Shown in pieces: positions 1 through 9,135 of a DNA stretch of 64,000 nt (position 1 is the first letter of the stretch; each line of letters opens with the position of its first letter). The position numbers and the translations under genes are program-made. The DNA is from Chloracidobacterium thermophilum B. Lineage in GTDB: Bacteria > Acidobacteriota > Blastocatellia > Chloracidobacteriales > Chloracidobacteriaceae. Under the pieces are notes generated by a model, which did no database searches, was not told where the DNA came from, and saw nothing but the letters and a program-made list of their open reading frames with translations. The DNA is taken from NCBI RefSeq assembly GCF_000226295.1, contig NC_016024.1, positions 1,161,501 to 1,225,500 on the forward strand, given 5' to 3'.

Positions 1-617
1 AGGGTTTTCGGAGGGGGCATCGCTGGCAGTGCCGCCATCTGAAGCTTGACCGCTTCCCACAGCAGGATGTCGTATGCTGCGGCTTCGCCGGAGCTTTGGC
101 CAGTTTCGGCGTGAAAGAGTTCGCCGTCACGGAAGTAGAGATAGCCCACACGCCCGTTGGCTGTGACCCGCAGGGCGCAGCTTTTGCGCTCGGATTCCAG
201 AAGCTGTAGAAACGAAGCCAGTGTGAATCCCTGGATAACGCCCTGCTGGCGGGCATCGAGTTCGTTACAGATGAGGTTGTGGAGTGCTGTGACACTGAGC
301 GGCTTGCGGATGACCGGAAAGGCGCCAACGCCCTGCAGGCGGTTTTCGACAGTGCTGACCACCATGGCGGTCATGATGATGACAGGTATGTGGACCTGCT
401 CGCTGAGCATGTGGGCAATCAGCTCGAAGCCATCCATCACGGGCATCTGCAGGTCCGTCACCACGACATCCACGGGGTGGCGCATCAGAATGTCGAGCGC
501 TTCCCGTCCGTGTTCGGCCGTGATGATGGTGAAGGTGTCCTGGTAGCGGCCGAGCCACCTGGACACAATCTGAAGCACCGCCTGGTCGTCATCAACCAAT
601 AGAACTCGCTTCACCAT
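1..617 (-). CDS. Response regulator with C-terminal DUF4388-like domain (partial)
   Basis: The reading frame starts at an ATG at 617 on the minus strand and runs off the left edge, so the C-terminus is missing. The first ~120 residues are a CheY-like receiver: an acidic pair after the first strand (LLVDDDQ), the phospho-acceptor Asp in VVVTDLQMP, and the conserved Lys in VIRKPL. The following ~80 residues (LASFLQLLESERKSCALRV, then GYLYFRDGELFHAETG) resemble the PatA/DUF4388 domain that often follows receivers in gliding or pilus-associated regulators. No output DNA-binding domain is visible in the part present. The role is inferred to be signal transduction; the partner kinase lies outside the window. 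Confidence 0.75.
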   Translation of the reverse strand, partial: MVKRVLLVDDDQAVLQIVSRWLGRYQDTFTIITAEHGREALDILMRHPVDVVVTDLQMPVMDGFELIAHMLSEQVHIPVIIMTAMVVSTVENRLQGVGAFPVIRKPLSVTALHNLICNELDARQQGVIQGFTLASFLQLLESERKSCALRVTANGRVGYLYFRDGELFHAETGQSSGEAAAYDILLWEAVKLQMAALPAMPPPKT

Positions 618-669
618 GCTGAGCCTCTCTGGGAAAGGATGTCGTCAACGCAGGGGCTTGCGCAGGGGC

Positions 670-1134
670 CTAGATACCGGTCATCACCAGAAACTCAGGG
701 GTGACGATGATGGGGCAGGGAAAACCGCTGATGAGGTTAAACCGCCGTACCCGTGCCTGTCGGTGGATGCTGGCAATATGCCCGAAATTCCACGTCACAA
801 AGAAGTCTATGTTGTGAACCGAGGCCAGGGCGACATGAAAGGCGTCGGCCAGAAAACGTCGTTGGAAGATACCGCTGCCCACATAGCCGGCAGCCAGCAT
901 TGTGGCTTCATCCCGGAGCGGCAGTTGGGGAAGCGGACGGATCAGGTTGAGGTAGGCAGAGCGGTACGGTTCGGCGAGTTGCTCCAGTTCGTGGTACACT
1001 AGCGGCGAGACAAATGGCTGGTATTCCCCCAAGTCGTACTCCCACCACCGCAGGGTGAGGTCGCGACGGAAGGGATCATCGTTGTCCAGGTACGCTCCGA
1101 CAACCGAAGTTTCAAGATAGAGTGTCAGTTTCAC
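670..1134 (-). CDS. PIN-domain protein (VapC-like ribonuclease)
   Basis: Predicted 154-aa PIN-fold protein. It opens with LTLYLETSVVGAYLDND and has the later acidic positions expected of a PIN active site (E in VYHELEQ, D in LADAFHVALA, and TWNFGHI). I chose the GTG at 1134 because a strong Shine-Dalgarno stretch (GGGGGAGA) sits about five bases upstream; a longer frame reaches 1194 but lacks support. PIN proteins of this kind are usually the toxin half of VapBC modules, but no antitoxin frame is visible directly next to it, and the neighbour upstream is the divergent prkA gene. It may be an orphan or a housekeeping PIN nuclease. Confidence 0.7.
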   Translation of the reverse strand: MKLTLYLETSVVGAYLDNDDPFRRDLTLRWWEYDLGEYQPFVSPLVYHELEQLAEPYRSAYLNLIRPLPQLPLRDEATMLAAGYVGSGIFQRRFLADAFHVALASVHNIDFFVTWNFGHIASIHRQARVRRFNLISGFPCPIIVTPEFLVMTGI

Positions 1135-1296
1135 CGTTCTCCCCCAAGCCATTCCATCTCGGTGACAATTGACGCTGGCGCCGAATGCGCCCATACTTTT
1201 CCTGCACTGTCAGCTTGCGTCCCCGACGCAGCTGCCCCGCGCAGTTTGTTTGCGCCTGATATCTGCATCTCATCGTCCGTGACGGGAGTCGCTACC

Positions 1297-3228
1297 ATGT
1301 CTGATACTGAAACCCCAAAGCCCGATATTACCCAACTTCTGGAAGCACACCGGCGTGATCGTGCTTCGCTGCACTGGGAAGGGACGTTCCGCGAGTACTT
1401 TGAAATGGCGGTCAAGCGGCCTCAGCTCACGCAACTGGCGCATGCCCGCATCTGCGACATGATTCTGGCTGCTGGCACGACGGTCATCAATCCAGGTACG
1501 CGAGATGAGATCACGCGCTACAACTTTTTCAGCGAGGAGCTTTTTGGCATTGATGAGACGATTGAGCAGTTGGTCGAGTACTTCAAGTCGGCGGCCCAAC
1601 GCCTGGAGGTCCGCAAGCGGATTCTCCTGCTGATGGGGCCGGTCGGCGGAGGAAAGTCCACCATCGTCACCTTGCTCAAGCGGGGCCTGGAGAAGTGGAC
1701 ACGCACCGAAGCCGGTGCCGTGTATGCCATCAAGGGCGACCCGATGCATGGCGATCCCATGCACCTCATTCCCCAGGAGCTGCGCCCCGAAATCCAGAAG
1801 CACTACGGCATCTACATTGAGGGCGAACTCAGCCCGCAAGCCCGCTACGACCTGGAGCACACCTACAAGGGACGGCACGAGGATGTCATTGTCGAACGGA
1901 TTGTCTTTTCGGAAAAAGACCGGGTCGGCATCGGCACGTTCGCGCCAAGCGATCCCAAGTCGCAGGATGTCTCCGAGTTGACCGGCTCCATTGACCTTTC
2001 CACGATTGGCGAAGTTGGCGTGGAAAGCGATCCACGCGCCTATCGCTTCGATGGCGAACTCAACGTTGCCAATCGCGGCATGATGGAGTTCATCGAAATC
2101 CTCAAGTGCGATGAGAAGTTTCTCTACTCGCTGCTTACGCTGTCGCAGGAACAGGCCATCAAAACCGGTCGGTACGCGATGATCTACGCCGATGAGGTCA
2201 TTATTTCGCATACCAATGAAAATGAATACCTGGCCTTCGTCGGCAATAAGAAAAATGAAGCCTTGCAGGACCGGATCATCATGATCAAGGTGCCCTATAA
2301 CCTCAAGGTTTCAGAAGAGGAACGAATCTACAAAAAACTGCTTTCGCAAAGCAGCCTGCAAGGGATGCACATTGCTCCCTACACCCTGCGCGTGGCTGCC
2401 ATGTTTGCTGTCCTGACCCGGCTGGAGCCGCCCAAGCGTGCCAACATGGACCTCATCAAGAAAATGAAACTCTACGATGGGGAGGATGTGGATGGCTTCA
2501 AGAGCAAGGATGTCAAGGAACTCAAGGCCGAAACTGTCCGGGAAGGGATGTTTGGCATCTCACCACGGTACATTATTAACTGCTTGTCCAATGCCTTGGT
2601 TCAGGGGGAAAAGAAATATATTACCCCGATTGACGCCCTGCGAGCCATCCGGGACGGCTTTGACCAACATACCGGAATCACGCCTGAAGAACGTGAGAAG
2701 TACCTCAATCTTCTGACGCTCGTTCGCAAAGAGTATGACGAAATTGCCAAGACCGAAGTGCAGCGGGCCTTTGTCTACTCCTTTGAGGAAATGGCCAAGA
2801 GCATCTGTGACAACTACTTAGACAATGTCGAGGCCTACTGCAACAAGGAAAAAATCAAAGATCCCATCACGGAAGAAGAAATGGAACCCGACGAGCGGCT
2901 GATGCGCTCCATCGAAGAGCAGATCGGGATTTCAGAAAACGCCAAAAACATGTTCCGGCAGGAAATCCTCATCCGCATTTCGACGTATGCGCGCAAGGGC
3001 AAGCGGTTTGAGTACAATTCTCACGAGCGGCTCAAAGAAGCCATCGAGAAAAAGATATTTGCCGACTTGAAGGACATCGTCAAAATCACAACCTCGACCA
3101 AGTCGCCAGATGCTGACCAGTTGCGGCGGATCAATGAAGTCATTGACCGGCTGGTGAAAAAGCACGGCTACACCCCCGAAAGCGCCAACGAGTTGCTCAA
3201 CTATGTGGGGAGCCTGCTGTCACGGTGA
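1297..3228 (+). CDS. prkA: PrkA-family serine protein kinase
   Basis: The 643-aa product matches the usual length of PrkA/YeaG. An AAA+-like N-terminal domain carries a Walker A motif GPVGGGKST at residues ~114-122, followed by the characteristic PrkA core (GDPMHGDPMHLIP, ELTGSIDLSTIGEVG, NRGMMEFIEILKCDEKFLYSLLTLSQEQ). The C-terminal part is the kinase-like PrkA domain. I chose the ATG at 1297 (MSDTETPK) over a longer frame starting at 1162 because GGGAG lies eight bases upstream and the length then fits the family. PrkA is a cytoplasmic stress or stationary-phase Ser kinase/AAA protein usually found with yeaH and spoVR genes; here it overlaps aroA instead. Confidence 0.93.
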   Translation: MSDTETPKPDITQLLEAHRRDRASLHWEGTFREYFEMAVKRPQLTQLAHARICDMILAAGTTVINPGTRDEITRYNFFSEELFGIDETIEQLVEYFKSAAQRLEVRKRILLLMGPVGGGKSTIVTLLKRGLEKWTRTEAGAVYAIKGDPMHGDPMHLIPQELRPEIQKHYGIYIEGELSPQARYDLEHTYKGRHEDVIVERIVFSEKDRVGIGTFAPSDPKSQDVSELTGSIDLSTIGEVGVESDPRAYRFDGELNVANRGMMEFIEILKCDEKFLYSLLTLSQEQAIKTGRYAMIYADEVIISHTNENEYLAFVGNKKNEALQDRIIMIKVPYNLKVSEEERIYKKLLSQSSLQGMHIAPYTLRVAAMFAVLTRLEPPKRANMDLIKKMKLYDGEDVDGFKSKDVKELKAETVREGMFGISPRYIINCLSNALVQGEKKYITPIDALRAIRDGFDQHTGITPEEREKYLNLLTLVRKEYDEIAKTEVQRAFVYSFEEMAKSICDNYLDNVEAYCNKEKIKDPITEEEMEPDERLMRSIEEQIGISENAKNMFRQEILIRISTYARKGKRFEYNSHERLKEAIEKKIFADLKDIVKITTSTKSPDADQLRRINEVIDRLVKKHGYTPESANELLNYVGSLLSR

Positions 3229-4550
3229 CCATGGCCGCAGAGTCTGGCATCGCCCGGCGTCTTGAACCCGTCCGGCGGCTGCGGGGAAAGGTCAGCTTGC
3301 CGGGGGACAAATCCATCTCGCACCGCATGGCGATGCTGGCGGCGATTGCCGAAGGCGAGACCTTCATCGAAGGCTATTCGGAGAGTGCTGACTGTGGGGC
3401 CACGCTGGACTGTCTGCGCCGCCTTGGCGTCCGCCTTCAGGCGACAGACAGCGGCGTGCACATCCGCGGGGCGGGAAAAACCGGCTTGCAGCCAAGTCCG
3501 GTGATGCTGGATGCCGCCAACTCGGGCACTACAATCCGCGTGCTGGCCGGTATCCTCGCCGGCCAGCCCTTCGAGACAAGCATTACAGGGGATGCCTCAC
3601 TGCGCCGCCGTCCCATGCGCCGCATTATTGAACCCTTGCGGCAGATGGGAGCAAGCGTCTCCGCCACAGACGACAATCTCGCCCCGCTCACGATCCGGGG
3701 TGGGGCTTTGCGCGGTATCACCTACGAACCGCCGGTTGCCAGCGCCCAAGTCAAGTCCTGCCTGCTGCTGGCCGGCTTGTTTGCTGAGGGTGAAACGACA
3801 GTGCTGGAGCCGGTTCCGACCCGTGACCATACCGAGCGTCTGCTCCGTGCTTTTGGTGTATCCGTCACCTGCCGGGGCGCAGCGCGTACCGTGAGCGGGC
3901 ATAGCCGGTTACAGAGTCCCGGACGGCTGCGCGCGCCGGGAGACTTTTCTGCCGCAGCGTTTTGGTTGGCCGCCGGCTTGATGGTTGAATCGGCTGAACT
4001 GGTCCTCGAAGATGTCGGACTCAACCCGACCCGGACCGGGCTGCTGACTGTGTTGCGGGAAGCCGGATGCGCCATTGAAGTCGTCAATGAACGTCTGGTC
4101 GGTGGCGAACCCATCGGCGACCTGCAGGTGAACGCCAGCACCTTGCGTCCGTCGCGGCCGCTGCGTCTGGCAGGGGCGTTGACAGCGAATGCCATTGATG
4201 AAGTGCCGATTCTGGCCGTTCTGGGGGCTGCCTTCCACGGCGCGGAAGTGTCTGACGCCGGGGAACTGCGGGTCAAGGAAAGTGACCGTCTGGCACTGAT
4301 CGTACGCAACCTGCGCGCCATGGGCGTGGAGGTTGAAGAGCGCGCCGACGGATTGACGGTGCCCGGCGGCCAGCGTTTTCGGGGTGCCAGCATCGAAACG
4401 GCCGGCGATCACCGGATTGCCATGGCTTTTGCTGTTGCTGCGCTGGTGGCAGACGGTCCAACCACCCTGGATGATGCTGGCTGTGTGGGCGTATCCTTCC
4501 CAAACTTCTTCACTGTTTTGGAACAACTCCGGGGCCAGGGGCCGGGGTAG
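3225..4550 (+). CDS. aroA: 3-phosphoshikimate 1-carboxyvinyltransferase (EPSP synthase, class II type)
   Basis: Sixth step of the shikimate pathway: transfers enolpyruvyl from PEP to shikimate-3-phosphate. The 441-aa protein has PGDKSISHR near residue 27, NSGTTIR, GDASLRRRPM, SAQVKS, RDHTE, NPTR and RVKESDRL, the hallmark residues of the family. The combination GDKS/SAQxK/RxHxE/NxTR is that of class II EPSP synthases. The Gly equivalent to E. coli Gly96 is retained in NSGTT, unlike the Ala of the CP4 enzyme. The GTG start at 3225 overlaps the prkA stop (GTGA); an ATG at 3231 is a nearly identical alternative. Translational coupling to prkA is likely. It is followed by the sigma-54 activator 19 bases downstream. 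Confidence 0.95.
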   Translation: MTMAAESGIARRLEPVRRLRGKVSLPGDKSISHRMAMLAAIAEGETFIEGYSESADCGATLDCLRRLGVRLQATDSGVHIRGAGKTGLQPSPVMLDAANSGTTIRVLAGILAGQPFETSITGDASLRRRPMRRIIEPLRQMGASVSATDDNLAPLTIRGGALRGITYEPPVASAQVKSCLLLAGLFAEGETTVLEPVPTRDHTERLLRAFGVSVTCRGAARTVSGHSRLQSPGRLRAPGDFSAAAFWLAAGLMVESAELVLEDVGLNPTRTGLLTVLREAGCAIEVVNERLVGGEPIGDLQVNASTLRPSRPLRLAGALTANAIDEVPILAVLGAAFHGAEVSDAGELRVKESDRLALIVRNLRAMGVEVEERADGLTVPGGQRFRGASIETAGDHRIAMAFAVAALVADGPTTLDDAGCVGVSFPNFFTVLEQLRGQGPG

Positions 4551-4569
4551 CTTGCGTCAGGGTTGAAAC

Positions 4570-5976
4570 ATGTCAAGGAAAGGCTCGTTGCTGGTTGTTG
4601 ATGACGAGGAGGTCATGCGTGATGTGCTGGAGACGCTCCTCTCCAGCGCCGGGTACAACGTCAAGCTGGCCCGAACCGGTGAAGAAGGACTGGAACTTTA
4701 CCGGGATCACGTTTTTGACGTTGTGCTGCTGGACGTTTCGATGCCGGGGATGGGGGGACTGCCTACCCTGGAAGCCCTGCTTGCCCATGACCCGGAAGCT
4801 GTTGTCATTATGATTACCGCCTACGCCACGTTTGAAACGGCTGTCAGTGCCTGGCAGCGTGGCGCTTTCAACTGTATCCGCAAGCCCTTTGAAAATGAGG
4901 ATATTTTGCGGGTTGTTGAGGCGGGCATCCGGCGCCGGCGCAAGGACGAAGAACACGCCCAGCTCAAACGTACCCTTCAGCAAAGCGCCGACAAGCTGGG
5001 CATCATCGCCCGAAGCGCCGCCATGCGGGACATCCTGGCGCTGGTTGAGCAGATTGCGCCAGCTCGGACGACGGTTCTGATTCAGGGGGAATCAGGAACC
5101 GGTAAGGAACTCATTGCACGCGCCATTCACTTTGCCAGCCCACGGGCCAAGACCGGGCAGTTTGTGCCTGTCAACTGCGGCAACATTCCTACCGAACTTC
5201 TGGAAAGTGAACTTTTTGGCCACTCACGTGGCGCTTTTACCGGCGCTTTTACGGCCAAAAAAGGTCTCTTTGACATTGCTGACGGCGGGACACTGTTTCT
5301 GGATGAAATCGGCAACATCTCCTTTGAAACCCAGAGTAAACTGTTGCGCGTCATCCAGGAACGGGAGTTCATCCCACTGGGGGAAACCACACCCCATCGG
5401 GTGGACACCCGCATCGTGGCTGCCACCAATCTCGACCTGAAACAGGCCGTGATGGACGGCAAATTTCGGGAAGACCTGTTCTATCGCCTGAACGTCATCA
5501 ACATCAAGCTGCCACCTCTGCGTGAGCGCCCGGAGGATATTCTGCCACTGGCACGGCACTTCATCCGCAAGTACAACGCAGAGAACCAGCGTCAGATGTC
5601 AGAAGATATTGACCCTGATGTGCTGGCACTGCTCGAAGCCTATCCCTTTCCGGGAAATGTGCGTGAACTGGAAAATGTCATCGAGCGGGCTGTTGTCATC
5701 TCACGGACGAATTCCCTGACCGTGGAGTGTCTGCGGGATGAGATTCTCAACCCTCCGGTACGGGGGGAACTTCAGTCCCTGCCCGGTGGGCTGCTTTCAT
5801 CCTCGCTCGACATTTCCCAAGGCATACGTTTTTATGATGTCGTGGCACAGTTTGAGATCGAGCTGATTCGTCGCGCTCTGGAGCTGACCCGCAACCACCA
5901 GAGCCGTGCGGCCAAGCTGCTGGGTCTCAATCCAACCACTCTTAACAGCAAGATAAAAAATTACAACATCAAGTAA
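4570..5976 (+). CDS. Sigma-54-dependent response regulator (NtrC family)
   Basis: 468 aa in three domains. Residues 1-120 are a receiver with acidic residues D11/D12, phospho-acceptor D55, T83 and K105. Residues ~143-385 are an AAA+ sigma-54 interaction domain with Walker A GESGTGKE at 173-180 and the sigma-54 contact loop GAFTGA at 221-226. The C-terminus is a Fis-type helix-turn-helix (RAAKLLGLNPTTLNSKIKNY). Such proteins, once phosphorylated, drive sigma-54 promoters. No cognate histidine kinase is adjacent. It lies between aroA and a polysaccharide glycosyltransferase, so its targets cannot be read from context. Confidence 0.93.
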   Translation: MSRKGSLLVVDDEEVMRDVLETLLSSAGYNVKLARTGEEGLELYRDHVFDVVLLDVSMPGMGGLPTLEALLAHDPEAVVIMITAYATFETAVSAWQRGAFNCIRKPFENEDILRVVEAGIRRRRKDEEHAQLKRTLQQSADKLGIIARSAAMRDILALVEQIAPARTTVLIQGESGTGKELIARAIHFASPRAKTGQFVPVNCGNIPTELLESELFGHSRGAFTGAFTAKKGLFDIADGGTLFLDEIGNISFETQSKLLRVIQEREFIPLGETTPHRVDTRIVAATNLDLKQAVMDGKFREDLFYRLNVINIKLPPLRERPEDILPLARHFIRKYNAENQRQMSEDIDPDVLALLEAYPFPGNVRELENVIERAVVISRTNSLTVECLRDEILNPPVRGELQSLPGGLLSSSLDISQGIRFYDVVAQFEIELIRRALELTRNHQSRAAKLLGLNPTTLNSKIKNYNIK

Positions 5977-6008
5977 CCTGCCTGCCGATTGGAGCTGCTG
6001 CCCTGCTT

Positions 6009-7652
6009 ATGAATCCCGTCCTGCCTGATTTGAATACAAACGGTTTTGTTTCCCTGCTGGAGAGCGCTGTCAGGATGCTGCCCGGACTGGAGAAATTTTC
6101 ACGTACCAACAACATCAGCTATCTGTACACCTCGGACGCACTGGACTGGACAATTTTCATTCTCTATTTTGGACTGCTCTTCATCCTTGCCATCTATGGG
6201 GCTTACCGCCTGAGAATTACGTACCTGTTCCTACGCTACCACCAGTTTCGTCCGCAGCCAAAAGCCTATTTTGATGAAGATAATCTGCCGCATGTGACCG
6301 TTCAGCTTCCGCTGTTCAACGAAATGTATGTGGTCGAGCGCCTGCTGGCTGCCTGTGCGGCACTGGATTATCCAAAGGATAAGTTGGAAATTCAGGTTCT
6401 CGATGATTCGACGGATGAAACCCGGGCCATTGCCAAAGCGGCTGTCGAGCGTTATGCCGCCCAAGGGCTGGATATGGTCTATCTTCACCGGACGAACCGT
6501 GCCGGTTTCAAGGCCGGGGCGCTCAGCGAAGGTCTCAAAGTGGCCAAGGGGCAGTTTATTCTGATTTTTGATGCTGATTTTCAGCCAAAGCCGGACTGTA
6601 TCCGTAAGATGATTCACTACTTTACGGAGCCACGGGTGGGGGTTGTCCAGTTCCGGTGGAGTCACCTCAATGCTGACTACAATCTGCTGACCCGTGTACA
6701 AAGTGTCATGCTGGATGGGCACTTTGTCATCGAGCACACGGCACGTCACCGCAGCGGCGGCTTTTTCAATTTCAACGGAACGGCTGGCATGTGGCGGCGG
6801 GAAGCCATTGTCTGGTCGGGCGGCTGGCAGGCTGATACCCTGGCTGAAGATACTGACCTCAGCTATCGCGCCCAGCTTCTGGGGTGGAAATTTGTTTACG
6901 TCCTCGATGAAGATGTACCGGCTGAACTCCCGGTTGACATCAATGCCTTCAAGGTTCAACAGCGTCGTTGGGCAAAGGGTTACACGCAGGTGGCTATGAA
7001 AATCCTGCCCCGCCTGGGTGGATTGAACCTGCCACTTCACGCCAAAATAGAAACCTTCTTTCACCTGTCAGGCAATCTCATCTACCCGCTTATGATTGTC
7101 TTTCACCTGCTTCATCTTCCAGTCCTGATCGTGCGCTACAATCAGGGGTTATTCCATCTCATGCTCCTGGATGTCCCCTTTCTGCTGCTCTCAATATTTT
7201 CAGTGACATCATACTACTTTATATCTCTCAAAGAGCTTTACGGAAGCAGATGGGAGAACTTGCTGCTTATCTATCTCGCTATGTCCATTGGGGTCGGGAT
7301 TTCAATCAGCAATGCCAAGGCCGTGTTGGAAGCATTGCTGGGCATCCAGAGTGGTTTTGTCAGAACGCCAAAATATGCCATTGATGGGAAGACAAAGGAA
7401 AGAAGCTGGCAGCAGAAAAAATACCGCAGGACGATGGGATGGCTCCCCCTGCTTGAGATCGGCATGACCCTGTACTTTGTGCTGACGATTGCCTATGCCA
7501 TTCACAGTGAAATCTGGGGCGTGCTGCCATTTCTTTCCATCTTTGTCCTTGGCTACGGATATGTTGGCGTGGCTTCACTGCTCAATGGCCTGGGTGTGAA
7601 GAAGTCCAGCAGCCTGCCGGGTGGTCATCAGCTTTCACCAGTGACAGACTGA
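6009..7652 (+). CDS. Processive family 2 glycosyltransferase (cellulose synthase/CslA-like), membrane bound
   Basis: 547 aa. A hydrophobic N-terminal segment (residues ~47-68) precedes a GT2 catalytic domain with VTVQLPLFNE, LDDS at 131-134, DAD at 188-190, ED at 280-281 and QQRRW at 317-321, the D,D,D,QxxRW signature of processive beta-glycan synthases. Several C-terminal transmembrane segments follow (~350-430 and 475-530). The closest recognisable architecture is the single-protein glucomannan/beta-mannan synthase-like group rather than BcsA, since no PilZ domain is present. It is expected to polymerise a glycan from a nucleotide sugar across the inner membrane. The acceptor and sugar cannot be told from sequence. 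Confidence 0.88.
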   Translation: MNPVLPDLNTNGFVSLLESAVRMLPGLEKFSRTNNISYLYTSDALDWTIFILYFGLLFILAIYGAYRLRITYLFLRYHQFRPQPKAYFDEDNLPHVTVQLPLFNEMYVVERLLAACAALDYPKDKLEIQVLDDSTDETRAIAKAAVERYAAQGLDMVYLHRTNRAGFKAGALSEGLKVAKGQFILIFDADFQPKPDCIRKMIHYFTEPRVGVVQFRWSHLNADYNLLTRVQSVMLDGHFVIEHTARHRSGGFFNFNGTAGMWRREAIVWSGGWQADTLAEDTDLSYRAQLLGWKFVYVLDEDVPAELPVDINAFKVQQRRWAKGYTQVAMKILPRLGGLNLPLHAKIETFFHLSGNLIYPLMIVFHLLHLPVLIVRYNQGLFHLMLLDVPFLLLSIFSVTSYYFISLKELYGSRWENLLLIYLAMSIGVGISISNAKAVLEALLGIQSGFVRTPKYAIDGKTKERSWQQKKYRRTMGWLPLLEIGMTLYFVLTIAYAIHSEIWGVLPFLSIFVLGYGYVGVASLLNGLGVKKSSSLPGGHQLSPVTD

Positions 7653-7744
7653 TAGATGACAAGTTGGCTTCACTGTCAGCACTTTGTGAGCACGTTGCAG
7701 ATCACCGGAGCCTGAATGGCTTTCCTGGAGAAAGGAAAACGACG

Positions 7745-9025
7745 ATGCCAGCATTGTATTTCCCAAAGTTTTCAAGAGTCTTTGGTATGGGGTTGTCACG
7801 TCCCGGCTGGGCAGTCATTCATGTTGTTTGCTGGACCTGGCTGTGGTGTGGGCTGGTTGCGGGTCAGGCAACAGATCAGTCCCCCAGTGAGACAAATCAA
7901 GCTCCCAATGAAAATGTCCGCAAAGAAGCCGAGGAGATACTGGAAAAGGTCGTTGAGAATTATAAAAGGCTCCCTTCCTATCGGGCCACTGTTCGCCTTA
8001 CCTCGTCTAACTTCACGGCCTCAGACTCTGAAGTGATGGTGCGCGTCAAGGACAGAAATCGGATAGAAGTCAGGATGAGAACAAACGATGGCGAGTGGTA
8101 CGGGTGTTCCACTCCTGAAGGTTATTTCAGCTACACAAGCAAAGACCCCAGCTACTACCTCTCGCACACCCTCCCGGGTGGAGTATCGCAAAGTGATGTA
8201 AATGTCGAGGATGTTGCTAGCAAGAGTCAAATACATGGTTGGGGTTGGTATTCCGTTTTTGGTATCTGGGCTGGGTATAACCCGGTCAAGAGTATAGCCG
8301 GAAACTGCAAAGACATAACCGTTGAGCACCTGCCGGACAAGCCGTTGACAAAGGTGACACTGATCCTGAAAAAACCGGAAGGCCGTATCCTGTTTACGGT
8401 TAACCGGGAACAGAATGAGCTGCTGGCTGTGAGATCGGAAACTCGCCCACAGGGTTCTGCACCAACGGTTTTTACTGAGACCGTCACGGCTTTTGAGCCG
8501 TTGCCGCCGGATGAGGAAATTGCCTTTGTTCCGCCACCCGGCGCCAAACGGATTGATGTTGCCCCACTACCCCCAAGGTACAGTAACGCGCTCAGGCCTG
8601 ACGCCACACCGTTTGACTTCAAAGCCAAGGATTTGAATGGCAAGTTGGTGTCACTCAAAACCTACAAGGGGAAGGTCCTGTTACTGGATTTCTGGGCAAC
8701 CTGGTGTGGTCCTTGCAGGGCCGAACTTCCAAAGCTGAGGGAGGCTTATGAAAAATACAAAAAACAAGGTTTTGACATCTTGAGCATCTCACTTGATTAT
8801 GATGATGATCTCACCAAGGAAAGTTTCATAGCCTTTGTCAAAAAGGAAGGGATGAACTGGCGACATATCTACGATGGGCGGGGTTGGAGAGCGCATATTG
8901 CCAAACAGTATGGCGTCACGGGGATTCCTTTCACGTTACTTATTGGACGCGATGGCAGGATTGCTGCGGTCAACCCTCGTGGAGAAAAGCTCGAACCAGC
9001 CATACGGGCGGCGCTGGCCAAGTAA
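7745..9025 (+). CDS. Secreted thioredoxin-like (TlpA/ResA) protein with lipoprotein-localization-like N-terminal domain
   Basis: Predicted 426 aa from the ATG at 7745, chosen because GGAGAAAGG precedes it and a signal peptide follows (hydrophobic stretch WAVIHVVCWTWLWCGLVAGQA). Residues ~45-270 look like the LolA/DUF2092-type fold that measures 'average outer membrane lipoprotein' sequences (SYRATVRLTS, PEGRILFTVN). Residues ~285-426 are a TlpA-like thioredoxin domain with DFWATWCGPCRAELP; the redox Cys pair is C321 and C324, and the cis-Pro region is VTGIPFTLLI. It would be an extracytoplasmic thiol-disulfide oxidoreductase. The fused N-domain suggests action on cell-envelope substrates, which is inference. 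Confidence 0.85.
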   Translation: MPALYFPKFSRVFGMGLSRPGWAVIHVVCWTWLWCGLVAGQATDQSPSETNQAPNENVRKEAEEILEKVVENYKRLPSYRATVRLTSSNFTASDSEVMVRVKDRNRIEVRMRTNDGEWYGCSTPEGYFSYTSKDPSYYLSHTLPGGVSQSDVNVEDVASKSQIHGWGWYSVFGIWAGYNPVKSIAGNCKDITVEHLPDKPLTKVTLILKKPEGRILFTVNREQNELLAVRSETRPQGSAPTVFTETVTAFEPLPPDEEIAFVPPPGAKRIDVAPLPPRYSNALRPDATPFDFKAKDLNGKLVSLKTYKGKVLLLDFWATWCGPCRAELPKLREAYEKYKKQGFDILSISLDYDDDLTKESFIAFVKKEGMNWRHIYDGRGWRAHIAKQYGVTGIPFTLLIGRDGRIAAVNPRGEKLEPAIRAALAK

Positions 9026-9041
9026 GTTTCTGTTGACATCA

Positions 9042-9101
9042 GCGGCTGCCGGGTGCGCAGCACGTCCCTGTTACGTGGGATGACCGCCGGCTGGCAGCCG
9101 C
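9042..9101. terminator. Nested inverted repeat in a convergent intergenic gap
   Basis: GCGGCTGCC at 9042-9050 is perfectly complementary to GGCAGCCGC at 9093-9101, and CACGT at 9061-9065 pairs with ACGTG at 9073-9077 inside the loop. The element lies between two convergent genes (thioredoxin-like and coaD), where a bidirectional terminator would be useful. There is no obvious T-run, so termination is a guess. Confidence 0.35.
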
Positions 9102-9135
9102 ATCCGTCTCTTGCAAGTCTGTCTGGCAGAACCAC

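Noticed and set aside
670-1134. A complete VapBC toxin-antitoxin module
   Set aside because: Only the PIN protein is present; no antitoxin-sized DNA-binding frame lies next to it.
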